In this document: positions 10,450-23,956 of the stretch, in pieces
Layout of the letters: each line of letters starts with the position of its first letter
Position numbering within the stretch: position 1 is the stretch's first letter
DNA from: Typhlomys cinereus
Taxonomy: Eukaryota; Chordata; Mammalia; Rodentia; Platacanthomyidae
DNA: 64,000 nucleotides
Assembly: GCA_023101885.1 (NCBI GenBank)
Contig: JALPQD010000088.1
Span: 3,011,501 to 3,075,500, forward strand
Reading direction: 5' to 3'
The notes under the pieces: model-generated
Databases searched by the model: none
What the model was told of the DNA's origin: nothing
What the model saw: the letters and a program-made list of their open reading frames with translations, nothing else
Position numbers and translations under genes: made by a program

Positions 10450-12004
10450 ATTTTGGGGCTCACATATATCAGATGACTTCTTGATTATCTATTATGGGCT
10501 AAATTGTAGTGCAGATGGAAGAAACCCATCAGTGAATAGGAATGAATGGGTAGGAAAAGACTGGTAAACTAATGGAGGAGGTAATTTCAGATGACAATAA
10601 AAGCTTTGACAAGGGTGAAAGAGAGGACAGCAAAAGGGCGGGGAACCTGCACAAGCGACAGCCAGAGAAGGCTCCCTGAAGGATGGTCTTTGAGCTGAGA
10701 TCTGAACCCATAGGAGGAGCCAACAAAAATGAAAACAAACAAACAAACAAAATGAACCCCACATCCTTGCATACAAGGGAAGCTCTGTAAGCAGAAAAAG
10801 GCAAGTCGGGGATTTGTGGGAAGTGGAGGAAACTAGAATTGTAGAAAGCAGATGCCGGATCATAGAAGAGATTACAGGGCCTGGTACGGAGCTTAGATTT
10901 CGTTCTAAATGCAGGGAGAAGAATATTTGGAAAATTTTAACAGAGGAGCGCCATGCTCTGGATTACATTTCAAAACCATTCCTCTGGCGGCCATATGGAG
11001 GATGAATTACAATGAGGTGTGCGTGGAAGTTAAGGGGAATATTCCAAGACAGAGGGGATGGTAGACGAGACTATGGGTAGCAGGGTAGCAACACAGTAGA
11101 AAGACCTGGGCTCAGCCAGTTCATTGACCCATCTGTGCCTGGCCTCCCAGGTGTCAATGTAAACACTCCTGCTTTTTCTGCTTGTAATAATGAATCCCTC
11201 CATTAAAAGTCCATTCTGTAAAGTGATGCAGAGTCACTGACGAACAGCTACACAGGAATGAAAATATCTGATGTGGTGCAGCACGAATCAGCAACTCAAA
11301 GGACCTTCTTTCTAGAATGTTGGTCACCAAAGGAGACCACCAGGCAAGGGCAGGAAAGGAGCTGGGGGTGCTTGGCCTCTTCGCCATTTAGGAAAGGAAG
11401 CAGTCTGAGGAATCAGATCCAGGAAGAAAGAGGCCTATTTCTCCCACAGACCAACCAACAATCCTGTTGGCAGCAAGAGAGAGGAGGTGGATAGAGATGT
11501 TGGGCAGCGGAAGACTAGTGGGAAGCTGGAACCTTCTGGTATGGAGAGGTGAAGGGGTATATGTCTCCCCACCCCCTGTCACTGAATGAACCACCAGTGA
11601 AGGTCTCAAAGCCCCCTTTCTTTTTAGCAGTCCATGGCCCCTCCGAGAAGAAAAGTTTCAAACATTTCTAGAAGTCCTGTGCACATCGCCACCATTGTGT
11701 CTTTTGAACATCATTCTTGCGTAGCATTGTATTGCCTATTATGTCCTATTATAATTCTTAGTGTGTATGCCTGTCTCTGCCATGGAAGAGAGGCCGCCTT
11801 CGAAGCTGTCTTATTTACTTTCTTACCTTTGGACCATTCCCAAGGACCTAGCAGCATGGAGGGGGGGCAGTCAGCACAAGCCTGCTCAATAAGCTTAGAT
11901 GGGAGGAAGAAGCAGAGACCCTTCAAGGTTATTGCTCTTTGTTGGTCACAGACCCCTTTGAGAAATTAATGACAGTCATAGACCTTTGCTCTAGAAAAGT
12001 CCAC
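10450..12004. other. Unique intergenic DNA
   Basis: No repeat except a short (AAAC)n at 10735-10751. No coding exon recognised. Confidence 0.4.
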
Positions 12005-12115
12005 ATAGGAAAGGGGTTTGTGCAATACCCACAAACTCAGCACTAAGGAGGCTAAGACAGGAAGATGTCAAGATCTTTGACTCTAGAGTGAGACCCTGTC
12101 TCTAAATAAAAACTT
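12005..12115 (+). mobile_element. B1-like SINE
   Basis: CACAAACTCAGCACTAAGGA GGCTAAGACAGGAAGATGTC and GAGTGAGACCCTGTCTCTAA. Tail runs into (AC)n. Confidence 0.7.
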
Positions 12116-12135
12116 AAATACTCATGATTTAAATT

Positions 12136-12138
<3 letters not shown>

Positions 12139-12187
<49 letters not shown>
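12139..12187. repeat. (AC)n microsatellite
   Basis: About 24 units, pure. It sits at the end of the B1-like SINE. Confidence 0.95.
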
Positions 12188-12192
<5 letters not shown>

Positions 12193-12199
12193 ATATGGT

Positions 12200-13378
12200 G
12201 AAATTAAGGACCCAAAAAACCCAGAAGTGACTCATTCAAAACCACCCAGTGTCTGGGGTCTGTGGTCCTGTTCCTCTTTTTGCCATGCCTGGTCAGACTG
12301 AATTAAAATGTCACAATGAGTGTGCCGAGATAATGATCAGCCATGCTGAGAACTAGCCCTGGAGGGTGTTCTCAGAGAACAGATGATGCCCAAGATAAGA
12401 GATCCCTACCCGGGCTGTGATCGGGCTCTGCCAGTCCTGCGCCCCGAAGAAAACTGAGTCCTGGTAAATGGAGGTTTCTCCACGTTCTCAAGAGCAAGGC
12501 AACAATACCAAGTTCAGGGATTCGAGCCTAATTGTAATCATCGATGTAGCTCATCTGCAAACCTCTTGGGCACAAAAACTTGAGAGTAGCCGCTTTTCCT
12601 ACTCATGTGGCTGTTGAGGTAGCACAAAGTCCCAAGGGAGGGGGGAACGCTCGGATGGTCCTCAGAACCCACCCAGTCCCTCACCTCCTCACTTCTAGAG
12701 CAGAAAGAAGCAAATCTTCAGGCCTATTCCCCCTTTCCACTTTCTAAAATAGAGAGGAAGATGAGAGAGAGAGAGAGAGAGGAGAGAGAATTCAAAGAAC
12801 CAAATAAAGACAGAAAGAGAAAGGATTTGAGATAGTGGTATGAAGAGAGGAGAAATAAGAATACCTTCTCTAACAGTGTGTGGTCTTTTACAGCCTGAAA
12901 ACCACCTTCAAGGCTTATGCTTTAGATAGTCCTCCAGCCACTCTGTAGGCAGGCAATGACTTTTCCTCCCATCGTACAGATGAGGAACTTCAAGAGGAAC
13001 AAAGAGATGCTCTTTCCCAGCCACATCCTGCTAACCTACCCCCATCGGCTGACTGGCACATTTCAGGGAAGGACGGATCCTAGGAGGTGCCCAAAGCAAG
13101 CAATTAGGAAATCTTACCAGCCACTTTCAACCTGGGGGGGGGGGTTGGGCTGTGGGGGTTTAGGAGCTGAGTAGCAAGATGTTGGTCAAGACAAACAATG
13201 CTTCTTGTCCTCTTTCTACTTTCCCCAAGTCAACAAGCGGTTCAAGACTTCAGGGACGGAGAAGCACTATTTAGAGAATCCAATAAGAGCCGTGGGTTCT
13301 CTGTTGAGGGCAAAGTGCTTGTAGCTGGTGGCGTGGTGTCACTCCCTCTGCCCAAATTCATGGCCACCCAGAGCCTTC
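12200..13378. other. Unique intergenic DNA with a short (GA)n
   Basis: A (GA)n tract at 12761-12789. Nothing gene-like seen. Confidence 0.4.
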
Positions 13379-13392
13379 GAAAATGATCTTAG

Positions 13393-13688
13393 GGAGCTGG
13401 AGAGGTGGCTCAGGGGTTAAGCCTCTGTCTTGCAGGTGGAAGGTCCTGAGTTCGGATCCTAGACCCCATGTATAGACACCGGGCAGAAGTGGGGGCGGCC
13501 TGCTTTTCTGATCCTGGTAGGGCGGAGCCTGTGAATCCCGGGGCACAGTAAACAAGGAGGAGGTGCAGGTGGTCCACGGCACTTCCCGAATTCGTCCGTG
13601 GTTCTACATACACACACATACATGCACACACACATGCATACACCCACAATTGAATAAATAATAATAAAAGAATTTTTACAAAAAGAAA
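13393..13688 (+). mobile_element. Full-length young tRNA-headed SINE with 14-bp target duplication
   Basis: Complete copy. GGAGCTGGAGAGGTGGCTCA carries a box A-like TGGCTCAGGGG, and GAGTTCGGATCCTAGACCCC a box B-like part. The body has GGGGGCGGCCTG and GGTAGGGCGGAGCCTGTGAA. The tail is CA-rich and ends in AATAAATAATAATAAAAG. The flanks GAAAATGATCTTAG at 13379-13392 and 13689-13702 are identical. Confidence 0.95.
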
Positions 13689-13702
13689 GAAAATGATCTT
13701 AG

Positions 13703-16075
13703 AAATAAGGTTTTGGTTGATCACATATGTTAAGATGAGGTCATCCTGGGTTAGGGTGGCCCTAAAACAAGCCAATGATGGGCCCCTTATTAGAAAAAGG
13801 AGAGAGGCTTGGGACACGCCGAGAGACTCAGGAAGCTGTGAGAGGGAGGAGGCAGAAGCCGGTTTGCAGCCAAACCCCATGGAACACTAAGACTTCCTGA
13901 CCCCCGCTGCCGCCCCCAGAGCTAGATGACACAGCGAAGTGTCTGTCTTTCCCTTAAAGCCTTTGGAGGACAGAAGACCCCCCCCCCCGACACCTTGATG
14001 TCAGACTTTCTAGTGCTCTGAAATATGAGAGAATAAATTTCCATTGTCCCAAGATCCTCCATTTGGGGCATCCGGTTACAGCAATCCTCCTGGTGTGGCA
14101 GCATGGAGCCGGGGCTGGCAGTGGTCAGCAGGCACAGTGAGGAGGTAACTCTGGCTTCCAGTGGCCCTAAGGTTGTGAGTTTTGCGTGCCAGGTTCCAAT
14201 CACGCGCTGTTGAAATTGGAACAGCTGTGACTCTTGATGAAGATGGTCTCTGGTCTCAGTTTTCTGAATACATCCTGACTTCTCAGGCCCCCCTACCTTA
14301 GCCCAGTGATGCCCTCTTCCTGGGGCAGCCTCACCCCCTTCTCTACTCCAGTATCTACACTGGCCTCCTTGGCTCAGACAGACTTTCTTCCCAGCTCTCC
14401 CCTGACCCCCCATCTCTTTTTTCGTATTCCCATAGAGCCTCCCTATATCATGGTTCTTATGCTCACCTTCGCCTGCTGGGCACAGGACAGGTGACCAAGC
14501 CCCATGCTTCACTGGCCCCTGGCGGACAGTCGATGTGTCTATTTGCTACGCCAAGAATTTCCATGAGGCACTGACCTTGTTTTAGTTTCCTAAGCAGCAA
14601 CAGCAACAAAGAGTGGTGTGCAACAAAACGCGAGACCCGGTCAATACAGGAAGGATTGTATTCCGCTTGCGATTCAAGGCTGTGGCCCACCACGTCTGGA
14701 CTAACCATCGAGAGCCCAGGGAAGCGGTCACATCCCATCCTCAGCAAGAGAAGAGAGCAAGAAGCAAAGTGTGTGTGTGCGCCTGCTTGCCTTTGTCGTT
14801 CTTATTTATACGGTCCAGACCACCTGCCTGGGGAATAGTGCTTTTCTCATGGGCTGGGTCTTCCTAGGTCAGTGATGCAATCAAGACCACCCTCCTCCAC
14901 AGAGGCCCACCTTTCATCTCGAGAATGCTTCTCGGATGGACCTGGAGACCTACCTCCTCGATGTCGGGCCGACGGCTAGTATTAATCATCATAGACCTCT
15001 TGTTGCGCTTATCACACATGTTCTGGAAGAATCTGTCCTTCCAGAGGCCGGAGACACAGCTCCAGGTTCTGATGCAGACTACCTGTGTGGCCTAAACCAC
15101 CTAAACTCATCTGTGCCAGCATTGGTGACCTTGGTCTTCACCTGTAAACTGCAGAGCTGGACGCTTGCATCCTGGTTCTGAGAGTCTCCTAAGACGCCAG
15201 AGTAAAAGAGGAAAGTAAGGTGGGTGTCTTGCCACGTCGATGTTCCTTCTCTTTACCCCAGCTGTCTGAACACCAGAACCTGTTCTTCACGCCTACTTCC
15301 CAACCTGCTGCCTTTTGCCCCGCGAGCATCTCCTCCGCCGGTTATAAGGCGTGAATGAAGAGACAGCGTGCACCCGAGACTCCCCCACCATCGGCTCTTT
15401 TCCTTCCAGAGCCATGATTCTCTATCTTGGGGAAGACAGAACAAAAGAAAACATGTCTTTAAAAAAATAAAAAGACAATTCCCTCTCAGACTTGTCCTTA
15501 AGCACCAGATGTCCAGTCGGAAAAACCTCTAAAACAAAGCATCTGTTTGGATCCTGCTCTCCAAACCCCTCTTCCCTCCAGCCCCTCATACCACAAGTTC
15601 CTGTGCCTTCGGCGCCACAGGAGTTCGTCTCCACAGCATTAGAGTCCTGCTGCTTGATGTGTGGAGAATCTTAGAACTGGGCAGCACACTCCCCTTCCAG
15701 AAAGACTCTCTCCCTTCCCGGGCTCTGAAGGCTCCTAAAATACTCCTGGTTGGTCTTATTCAGCTCCTGAGTTATCTTTTCCTGATTGCTTTTTATCCTT
15801 AGATTGGCATCTCTGAGCTCGAGATGAAGACAGCTCACAGTTATCCATCTATTGTGTATCCACCATGTGCGAATGTCTCATAAGTATTGGGACTAGGAAT
15901 AGCTGAGATTCTGCTTCAGAACTCCTCTGCGTTTGTCCTCTCGCCAGGAGTCATCTAACTAACATATTTCCTTTCTTTATGGCCTCGAATGCTCAGGAGC
16001 TCAAAGCAAGATCTGACCCAGTACTACTAGCAAGTTCACCAAATCCTATGAGATGATCGAGATCTTAATCCCTTG

Positions 16076-16077
<2 letters not shown>
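13703..16077. other. Unique intergenic DNA, 2.4 kb
   Basis: The longest stretch of the left half without a recognised repeat. No open frame has splice flanks or a domain I recognise. A C-run is at 13980-13988. Confidence 0.4.

Positions 16078-16124
<47 letters not shown>
16078..16124. repeat. (TC)n microsatellite
   Basis: Pure CT/TC run of about 22 units. Confidence 0.95.
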
Positions 16125-16127
<3 letters not shown>

Positions 16128-16256
16128 TGTTGCCCTCTCCCAAGTTTGTTTTCCTTTCACCTTGATTCTCCTCCTGGCCTTTAAAAGAAATGTCATTTGG
16201 ACTAAATTTGGCTTTGGCTAAGTTAACTTAAGACCTCTCTGAGAAGGTAGTTCTCC

Positions 16257-16724
16257 TGTTGTAGTTCGCCTGCATGGTTGCTGATAGATCACCTTCAAAG
16301 GCTTAAAAGGGAACAAGGGGTTTATTTTCTCTTATGATTACTGGTTACAGTTCTCAGTCCAGCTTGACAGGAGAGCACGCACCAACACCAGGGCCAAGGG
16401 AACTGGCCACATCATTTCTACATAAAGGCTGAGAGAGGGACAATCCTTACTTGCCAGACCAGCATGTCTGGCCAAGTATACACAAGGATGCCAACTTCCT
16501 CAACCAGCTCTCTGCATTTTATTCCAGGGCCTAGTCCTACCCACCATGGGCCAGGCATTCTCCATCAGTTAGACAATCTCTGCAAGTTTGCTCTGGGCTT
16601 AACTCAATTAATTAACTAATTCTCCACAAATATTATAGTTAATAGTTAATAACTAATTCTCCACAAATATACCCAGAGTCCAAACCCTCAACTGTGAAGT
16701 CGACACCTGTGCCTAACTATGACA
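16257..16724 (-). mobile_element. MaLR-type solo LTR (minus)
   Basis: Plus-strand ends TGTTGTAGTTCGCC and AACTATGACA give an LTR with TG...CA termini. TTTATTTTCT is the reverse of its poly(A) signal. It shares ACAGTTCTCAGTCCAGCTTG, CCAGACCAGCATGTCTGGCC and TTTGCTCTGGGCTTAA with the copies at 20816-22414. It also holds a short local duplication of TAACTAATTCTCCACAAATA at 16613-16671. Confidence 0.7.
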
Positions 16725-16739
16725 ATTCCTAATACGAAT

Positions 16740-17025
16740 AAATAATTATTTTCTTTTATTTGTTGCATGTATAGATGTGGATGTGTATGTATATGTGGCT
16801 GTGTATATAGAAAAAGGCAATGTGTAGGCCTGTTAGAGACCCAAGGGGTGACTTCAAGAATCATCCTGGATTAGCTCACTCCTTATTGCTTTGCTGTGGG
16901 GTTTCCCGCTCTGACTTCCAGGGCAGGAGTGCAGGCTGCCTCCATTTTTGCCCAGCAGTTTTACATGGGATCTGGGATCCAAACTCAGGCCCTTCTGCTT
17001 TGGAGGCAAAGGCTTAATCCTTGAT
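16740..17025 (-). mobile_element. tRNA-headed SINE, about 280-bp family
   Basis: GTGACTTCAAGAATCATCCT GGATTAGCTC, GCTGCCTCCATTTTTGCCC and TTTTACATGGGATCTGGGAT. The terminal head is truncated at CTTAATCCTTGATA. Confidence 0.8.
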
Positions 17026-17676
17026 ACTAACTGAGAAGTATGATATGTACACCTCTGTGGTTTTCATAACAATCTTGCAAATGTTGCAACTGTCACTGCG
17101 TCCATTTTAAAGACGGTTCTGAAAGATCAAATTATCTGTCCAAGATCAATCACCCAGCTAATGCTGCCATGGAGATTCAAACATGCACAGCCTGAACTTT
17201 GAGTCCCTGAATTCTTGAGTCTTTCCAATTTACCCTAGAGGTAAGTACACAGAAGCCGATTTTGAATAAAGTGTGGGATGGACTTCTTTGGGATACTCGG
17301 TTGTCAGGCGCAGAGTTTTATCATCTAAAAAATTCTGCGGATGTCTGGCTAGGACTAGGTATTTCTGAGCTTCACAGTTCTTCATGGAGCAGATGGATTA
17401 AAAACACAAAGTCTGTGTGAAGCGCTGGATTTTAAATGCCAGCCCGAGCACTGGCAGGGAGGATTACCTAGTGTCTGGGGCGAAAAGCAAAGCCTTTGGC
17501 AAGAACCGCTCTGCTCGCTGGCGCCACCTGCCAGGAACGGTGGGAAATTGCATGGACACGTGAAATTGCCCAAACTACAGATTATGGATCTCTTTGATGT
17601 TGAGTGTTTACTGTAATCTTTTTCTTTAATACGAAACTTCATTTTATGAATGGCAAGCTTAAAACTCAAAGATTTC
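17026..17676. other. Unique intergenic DNA
   Basis: No repeat or gene recognised. Confidence 0.4.
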
Positions 17677-17900
17677 AGGGCTTTCGAGATATCCCAGTGA
17701 ATAAGGGGCCTGCCTGCTTGCAAATCTGGAGACCTGACTTCCAGCGCTGGATGCCCACGTAGTGGGAAAGAATTGACTTCCAAAAGATCTCTGCCTCCAT
17801 TCTTCTTTCCCCTCCTTCCTGCCCTCCTCTTTCTCCTCCTTGTCCTCATCTTCCTCCTTCACCTTCTCTTTCTCCTTCTCCTTTGTTTCTCTCAAATAAA
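17677..17900 (+). mobile_element. tRNA-derived SINE with polypyrimidine tail
   Basis: Diverged head GGGCTTTCGAGATATCCCAG, GAATTGACTTCCAAAAGATC, then a (TTCTCC)-rich tail at 17805-17885. Confidence 0.6.
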
Positions 17901-18439
17901 ATATTCTTGAAGACATCAAAGAGGTTAACTACCTCCCCAAGGGATTTGGCCATAGTCTACTTGGTCCCTCTGCATCTTTATTTCCACTACACCATGACTC
18001 TTGAAAGTAATATTGCTTGGTAGCTCTTACGGTTCTCAGAGCTGGATTCACAGCTGCTGCACACTCCACTGGAGCGATTCGTGAAACTGTGGCTGTCCAC
18101 AGGGCTTGTGCCCTCTGCCGACGCACTGCCACTGAGCTCCTGACTTTCACTATGACCACTATTTACTGACTAGATGCTGTCAATGGTTATGGATACAAGT
18201 CCTCTCTGGAGCATCCAGGGCCCTCTGAGCAGCTTGGGAGTCCTGGTGCAGTGGATCTCCCCCTCCACACCTAGAACTGTTAACTGCACAGTCACCTTTT
18301 CCTAATCACATTTTTTTTCCATCACTCCCTCAGCTGGGGAAATGACTACGCATATACAGTTAATTCTCACACAGCTGCTAATGCTCTTTGACAAACACAG
18401 GGGAAAATGAACTGGAAAGCAGACTAGACCAAGGACTTC
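17901..18439. other. Unique intergenic DNA
   Basis: Nothing recognised. Confidence 0.4.
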
Positions 18440-19454
18440 GCTCATATTTGCCTTCCCCTACCTTCCTTTTCTCTTCCCCACTGCCAACAATCCTCTTTTT
18501 TCCTCAAATAGTAGTATCCATTTCTGGTTGTTGTGTCAAAGATGTGTGTATGCATATGTGTATGTGAAATTTGCATTCTATATATAAGAGGAAGCATGCA
18601 ACCCTTTCACCATTAGCTTCTTTTGTTCCACCTGCTTCAAACCTTTATACCCCTTCCTCCACCAGATAATAATAGCCTCCCTTTTCCTTTAAGTCATATC
18701 TACATGTGTGTTGATCTTAAAAGTTTAGTCATGATATATAAATTATTGTATATTATATAATTAATATGTGATACATTTATATATTATGACATATAGCAAA
18801 TATATGTAGTATATATTATATGTGTATATTATATCTACTTATATATTTGAATCTAGATTTCATATATGAAAGAAAATGTAATATTTATCTAAGTCTGGTT
18901 TATTTTATTCATCTCCAAATCTTTTTATTTCCTGAAAATGACATCATTTCATTTTTCTTTTATGGCCGAATAAAACTTCCTGCTTTGCATTTGCCACATT
19001 TCCTTTGTCCATTCATCTGTTTGGTTGCACTGTGCAGAGTGCTGCAGTAGACACGACAAATGTGCAGATATTCCTGTTAGTGTGTTGACTTGGGTTCCTT
19101 TGAGCACCGACCCCAGCGTGGTATAGCCTGATCATATGATGATTCTCTTTTTACTATTTAAAGAAGTCTCCTTACTGATTCCCACAGTGGCCATACCAGT
19201 TGGCAATCCCACCAGCAGCGTCTCAGGGTTTCTCTTTCCCAAATGCCTCTAAGCATTTTCCGTGGCTTGTACTTTTGATGGCTGTCATTCTGGGATGACA
19301 CAGAATGTCAATGTAGCCTCAGTTGGCATTGCTCTGATGGCTATGGATAGGAAACATTCATTTTTTTCAAATATTTATTGGCAATTCGTATCTCTCGTGC
19401 TTTTTAAAAAACTGTCTATTCCATTCATGTTCCCATAATTGATTGGGAGATTCA

Positions 19455-19514
<60 letters not shown>

Positions 19515-19640
19515 AGGGGAGGGGTAAACTTTCAAGTCCTTTATAGATTCTGGATGCTAGTCAGGGCGGATGACTAGTCGACAAGGTTTTATCCCATCCC
19601 TTATTTGACCCAACCCAGAGCTCCAGCGACATGGACATTT
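18440..19640 (-). mobile_element. Old L1 3'-end fragment (minus)
   Basis: Reverse of typical L1 3' sequence: TATGGCCGAATAAAACTTCC, TTTGTCCATTCATCTGTTTGG, CCCACAGTGGCCATACCAGT, and ATTCTGGATGCTAGTCAG near 19547. An AT-rich stretch (18730-18880) and a (TG)n lie inside. Confidence 0.65.
19457..19513. repeat. (TG)n microsatellite
   Basis: About 28 pure units within the L1 fragment. Confidence 0.95.
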
Positions 19641-20137
19641 ACTGAAAACAATCATGAGTGACTGTTAACATTGCTGTTGCCCACAGCATTTGGTTATTAG
19701 GATGAGCAAGTGGGCGAGAAGGAAAACTAGAGAACAGGTTGTTCACAGGGGACCTCAAAGCTATGGCGCACTAACAGGACCACCTCAGAAGGTCCTAACT
19801 GCTCACCTTTGGTAGATGGTCAGGATCGGTGAGAGGAAGCAAGGGGTAAGGCAGAGCGGCAAAGCATCTGTCCAAGAGCTGAGGGCCCATCCTAGCAACT
19901 CGGAGGGTCCGTGGCCAAACTAGGAAACTGAAGGACACGTGTAGTCATTGGCTGATGCAGCGCTATGAGAGAATTAGTTTACAAACATGACTGAATAGGC
20001 AACCCAGAAGCACCAATAATAGCAGTCTGGAAAGGAAGGGGTATCTGACTTCCATGGTCATACTACATCGTTTGTCAACAAAGTCTGGTGTGAAAGTAAA
20101 AAGAACATGTGGCCCATATTCAGAGACAAGCAGTGAC
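19641..20137. other. Unique intergenic DNA
   Basis: Nothing recognised. Confidence 0.4.
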
Positions 20138-20300
20138 TAGAAACTAGCAAGATAGTTCAGTGAAGGTGCCTGGTCACAAACCAGGAGACCTGAGTTATGA
20201 TCTACAGAAGCCACATGGTGGAAGGAGAGAGCTGGCTTCCAAAAGCTGTCCTCTGACCTCCACTCATTTGCATGTATGCATATTCTCTCTTTCTCCAACC
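20138..20300 (+). mobile_element. tRNA-derived SINE (ID/B4 type)
   Basis: GAAACTAGCAAGATAGTTCA head, CAGGAGACCTGAGTTATGAT, CCACATGGTGGAAGGAGAGA and CTGTCCTCTGACCTCCACTC. Confidence 0.75.
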
Positions 20301-20815
20301 TAATATAGCATTAAAAAACAAAGAGTGTCTTAAAGGAAGCACCAACTTCAAATCAGCCATTATTATTATTATTACTATCTCAAAGAATTTAAAAAAAACA
20401 CATGCCAAGAACAAGAGAGAAGCATGAGAAAACCCTTACCAAACGTTGACTATCCATAAGGAGCGGAACTGTAAATCAGAATCAAATAGAAGTACGAGAG
20501 TTGAAAAGTTCATGGACTGCAATGGTGACAGTAGCTGAGCTGTCACTGAAGACACAAAAAGAAAATCAGTGAGGGGGGAAGGAAGGAGGGAAGGGGGAGA
20601 GAGGGGACCCGTGTACCTGTTAAGTTTGTATGAGCAGAAATAAATTTTAAAAAAATCAGTGAACTGCATCATGGGTCAATTATATTTATGCAGTCTGAGG
20701 AAAAGAGAAAATACCAGAGCCCCAGAGACCTGGGAGACACTCTCTCCCATGGGACATATGCAAAATGAGTGATCTAGGAGAGGAGATGAGGAAGGTGGAG
20801 AGAGAATATGTGGGG
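20301..20815. other. Mostly unique DNA with short A-rich and purine-rich runs
   Basis: Contains a (TTA)n at 20361-20372 and a GGAAGGAAGG-type purine stretch at 20576-20604. No gene seen. Confidence 0.35.
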
Positions 20816-21230
20816 TGTCACAGTTAGATACAGCTGTCAACATGACAATAGAGGATTCAAGCTCTGGACACATTTGTAGAGAATTAGTGGTTGAGTTAAA
20901 CCCATAGTGAACCCGCAGGAGATTGTCTAGTGGATGGGGAAGGCCCAGCCCTGGGCAGATGAATAAGATGGAGGAAATGGTTGAGAAAGTTGGCATCCTT
21001 TTGTATAATTGGCCAGACATGCTGATCTGGCAACTGGTCGGATCTCTCTCAGTTAGTTATGTGGATATGGTGTGGTTAGTTCCCGCAGCCCCTTCCTGAG
21101 GGTGTGCGCTCTCCTGGCAAGCTGGGCAAGGAACTGTAACCCGACGAACGTAAGAGAAAATAAAACCTCTTTGTTCCCTTAAGCTGTTTGGTTGTAAGTT
21201 TCTCAGCAACCATGGAGACAAACTGCTGCA
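20816..21230 (+). mobile_element. MaLR-type solo LTR (plus)
   Basis: Starts TGTCACAGTTAG and ends CAAACTGCTGCA (TG...CA). GAGAAAATAAAACCTC near 21150 carries the poly(A) signal. It shares GGGGAAGGCCCAGCCCTGGG and GGCCAGACATGCTGATCTGG with the other copies. About 415 bp. Confidence 0.7.
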
Positions 21231-21244
21231 TAGAGAATTAGTAG

Positions 21245-21345
21245 TCAAGGGCTTAGGTGTGCAGCTCAGTGGCAGAGAAAACATTTAGCATGTGCACGGC
21301 TCTGGATTTAATCCACACACTGAAAAAGAAATTAATGGTGAAAAG
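21245..21345 (+). mobile_element. ID-like SINE
   Basis: GGGCTTAGGTGTGCAGCTCA GTGGCAGAG, GGCTCTGGATTTAATCC, then an A-rich tail. tRNA-like boxes A and B. Confidence 0.65.
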
Positions 21346-21374
21346 CGTTCCAAACTCAATGACAAAGAGGAAAA

Positions 21375-21480
21375 GACACACCCAAAGCAGGATGTGGTGG
21401 TGAGTAATTGGAGTGACAGCCTTTGGGAGGATGAGGCAGGAAGACAGTAGGTAGGAGGCCAGCCTGGGCACTGCAGCTTT
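21375..21480 (+). mobile_element. B1-like SINE
   Basis: CAGGATGTGGTGGTGAGTAA, CTTTGGGAGGATGAGGCAGG, GAGGCCAGCCTGGGCACTG. Confidence 0.75.
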
Positions 21481-21568
21481 TCTCGCTAGTGTGACAGAAT
21501 CCCTCCCAAAACAGCTCAAACGAGGAAGACGTCATCTGAGCTCACATTTTCCAAGTTTTAGTCCATGT
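21475..21568 (-). mobile_element. MaLR (MT/ORR1-like) LTR, first part, interrupted
   Basis: GCTTTTCTCGCTAGTGTGAC AGAATCCC and GCTCACATTTTCCAAGTTTT AGTCCATGT match the reverse start of an MT-like LTR. The expected continuation (..TTCATCATGGCAAGCAAGG) appears only after 22414. Confidence 0.55.
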
Positions 21569-21912
21569 TGTGTAGTCAGACACAGGCGTCGCCTTCATGG
21601 TTGAGGGTTTGAGCTCTGGGCACATTTGTAGAGAATTAGTAGTTAAGCCCAGAGAGACCCTGCAGGAAATTGCCTCGTGGATGGGGAAGGTCCCGCTCAT
21701 GGTGGGTTAGTCCCAGGGGAATAAAATGGAGAGAACTGTTTGAGAAAGTGGATATCCTTGTGTACACTTGGCTAGACATGTTGGACTGGCAAGTAAGGAT
21801 TGCCCTTTTCTCTCAGCTGTTATATGGAGATGGTGTGGCCAATTTCCTCAGCCCTGGTGTTGGTGTGAGCTCTCCTGTGAAGCTGTGAGCTCTCCCGTGA
21901 AGCTGAACACTG
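21569..21912 (+). mobile_element. MaLR-type LTR (plus), 5' part, itself interrupted
   Basis: TGTGTAGTCAGACACAGGCG, GAGCTCTGGGCACATTTGTA and GGATGGGGAAGGTCCCGCTC. CATGT flanks the whole nest (21564-21568 and 22415-22419). The sequence stops at GCTGAACACTG and resumes at 22328 with CTGTAACCAGGAATTG. Confidence 0.65.
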
Positions 21913-22327
21913 TGTTGCAGTTCACCTGTGTGGTTGCTGATAAATCACCATCAAACAGCTTAAGGGAATAAGGAGTTTATTTTGTTATGATAGTCTGGTT
22001 ACAGTTCATAGTCCAGCTAATGGGAGAGCATGCACCAATACCAGGGTTGAGGGAATTGGCCACACCATCTCCACATAATGGCTGAGAGATGATCCTTACT
22101 ACCCAGACCAGCATGTCTGGCCAAGTATACACAAGGATGCCAACCCTCTGAACCAGCTCTCTGTATTTTATTCCAGGACCTAGTCCCACCCACCATGGGC
22201 TGGGCCTTCCCCATCAGCTAGACAATCTCCTGCAGGTTTGCTCTGGGCTTAATCACTAACTCTCCACAAATGTGCCCTGAGCTCAAGCCCTCAACTGTCG
22301 AGTTGACACCTGTGCCTGACTATGACA
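21913..22327 (-). mobile_element. MaLR-type LTR (minus) inserted into a sister LTR
   Basis: A complete minus copy from TGTTGCAGTTCACCTG to GCCTGACTATGACA, nested in the plus copy. The insertion is flanked by CACTG (21908-21912) and TACTG (22328-22332), a 5-bp target duplication with one difference. Confidence 0.7.
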
Positions 22328-22414
22328 TACTGTAACCAGGAATTGTAAGAGAAAATAAACCCCTTGTCCCTTAAGCTGTTGGATGGTGATTTTATCGGCA
22401 ATCCTGCAGGCTGA
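22328..22414 (+). mobile_element. MaLR-type LTR (plus), 3' part after the nested insertion
   Basis: CTGTAACCAGGAATTGTAAG AGAAAATAAACC, including the poly(A) signal, down to the LTR end near GCAGGCTGA. Confidence 0.65.
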
Positions 22415-22500
22415 CATGTTCATCATGACAAGCAAGGTGGGTATGACCAGACAGTGCGGCTTACGCTCTTCTTCCTGTGCCACGCTCTAAATCATGCCCA
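22415..22500 (-). mobile_element. MaLR (MT/ORR1-like) LTR, second part
   Basis: CATGTTCATCATGACAAGCA AGGTGGG continues the LTR left at 21568. Confidence 0.45.
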
Positions 22501-23956
<1,456 letters not shown>

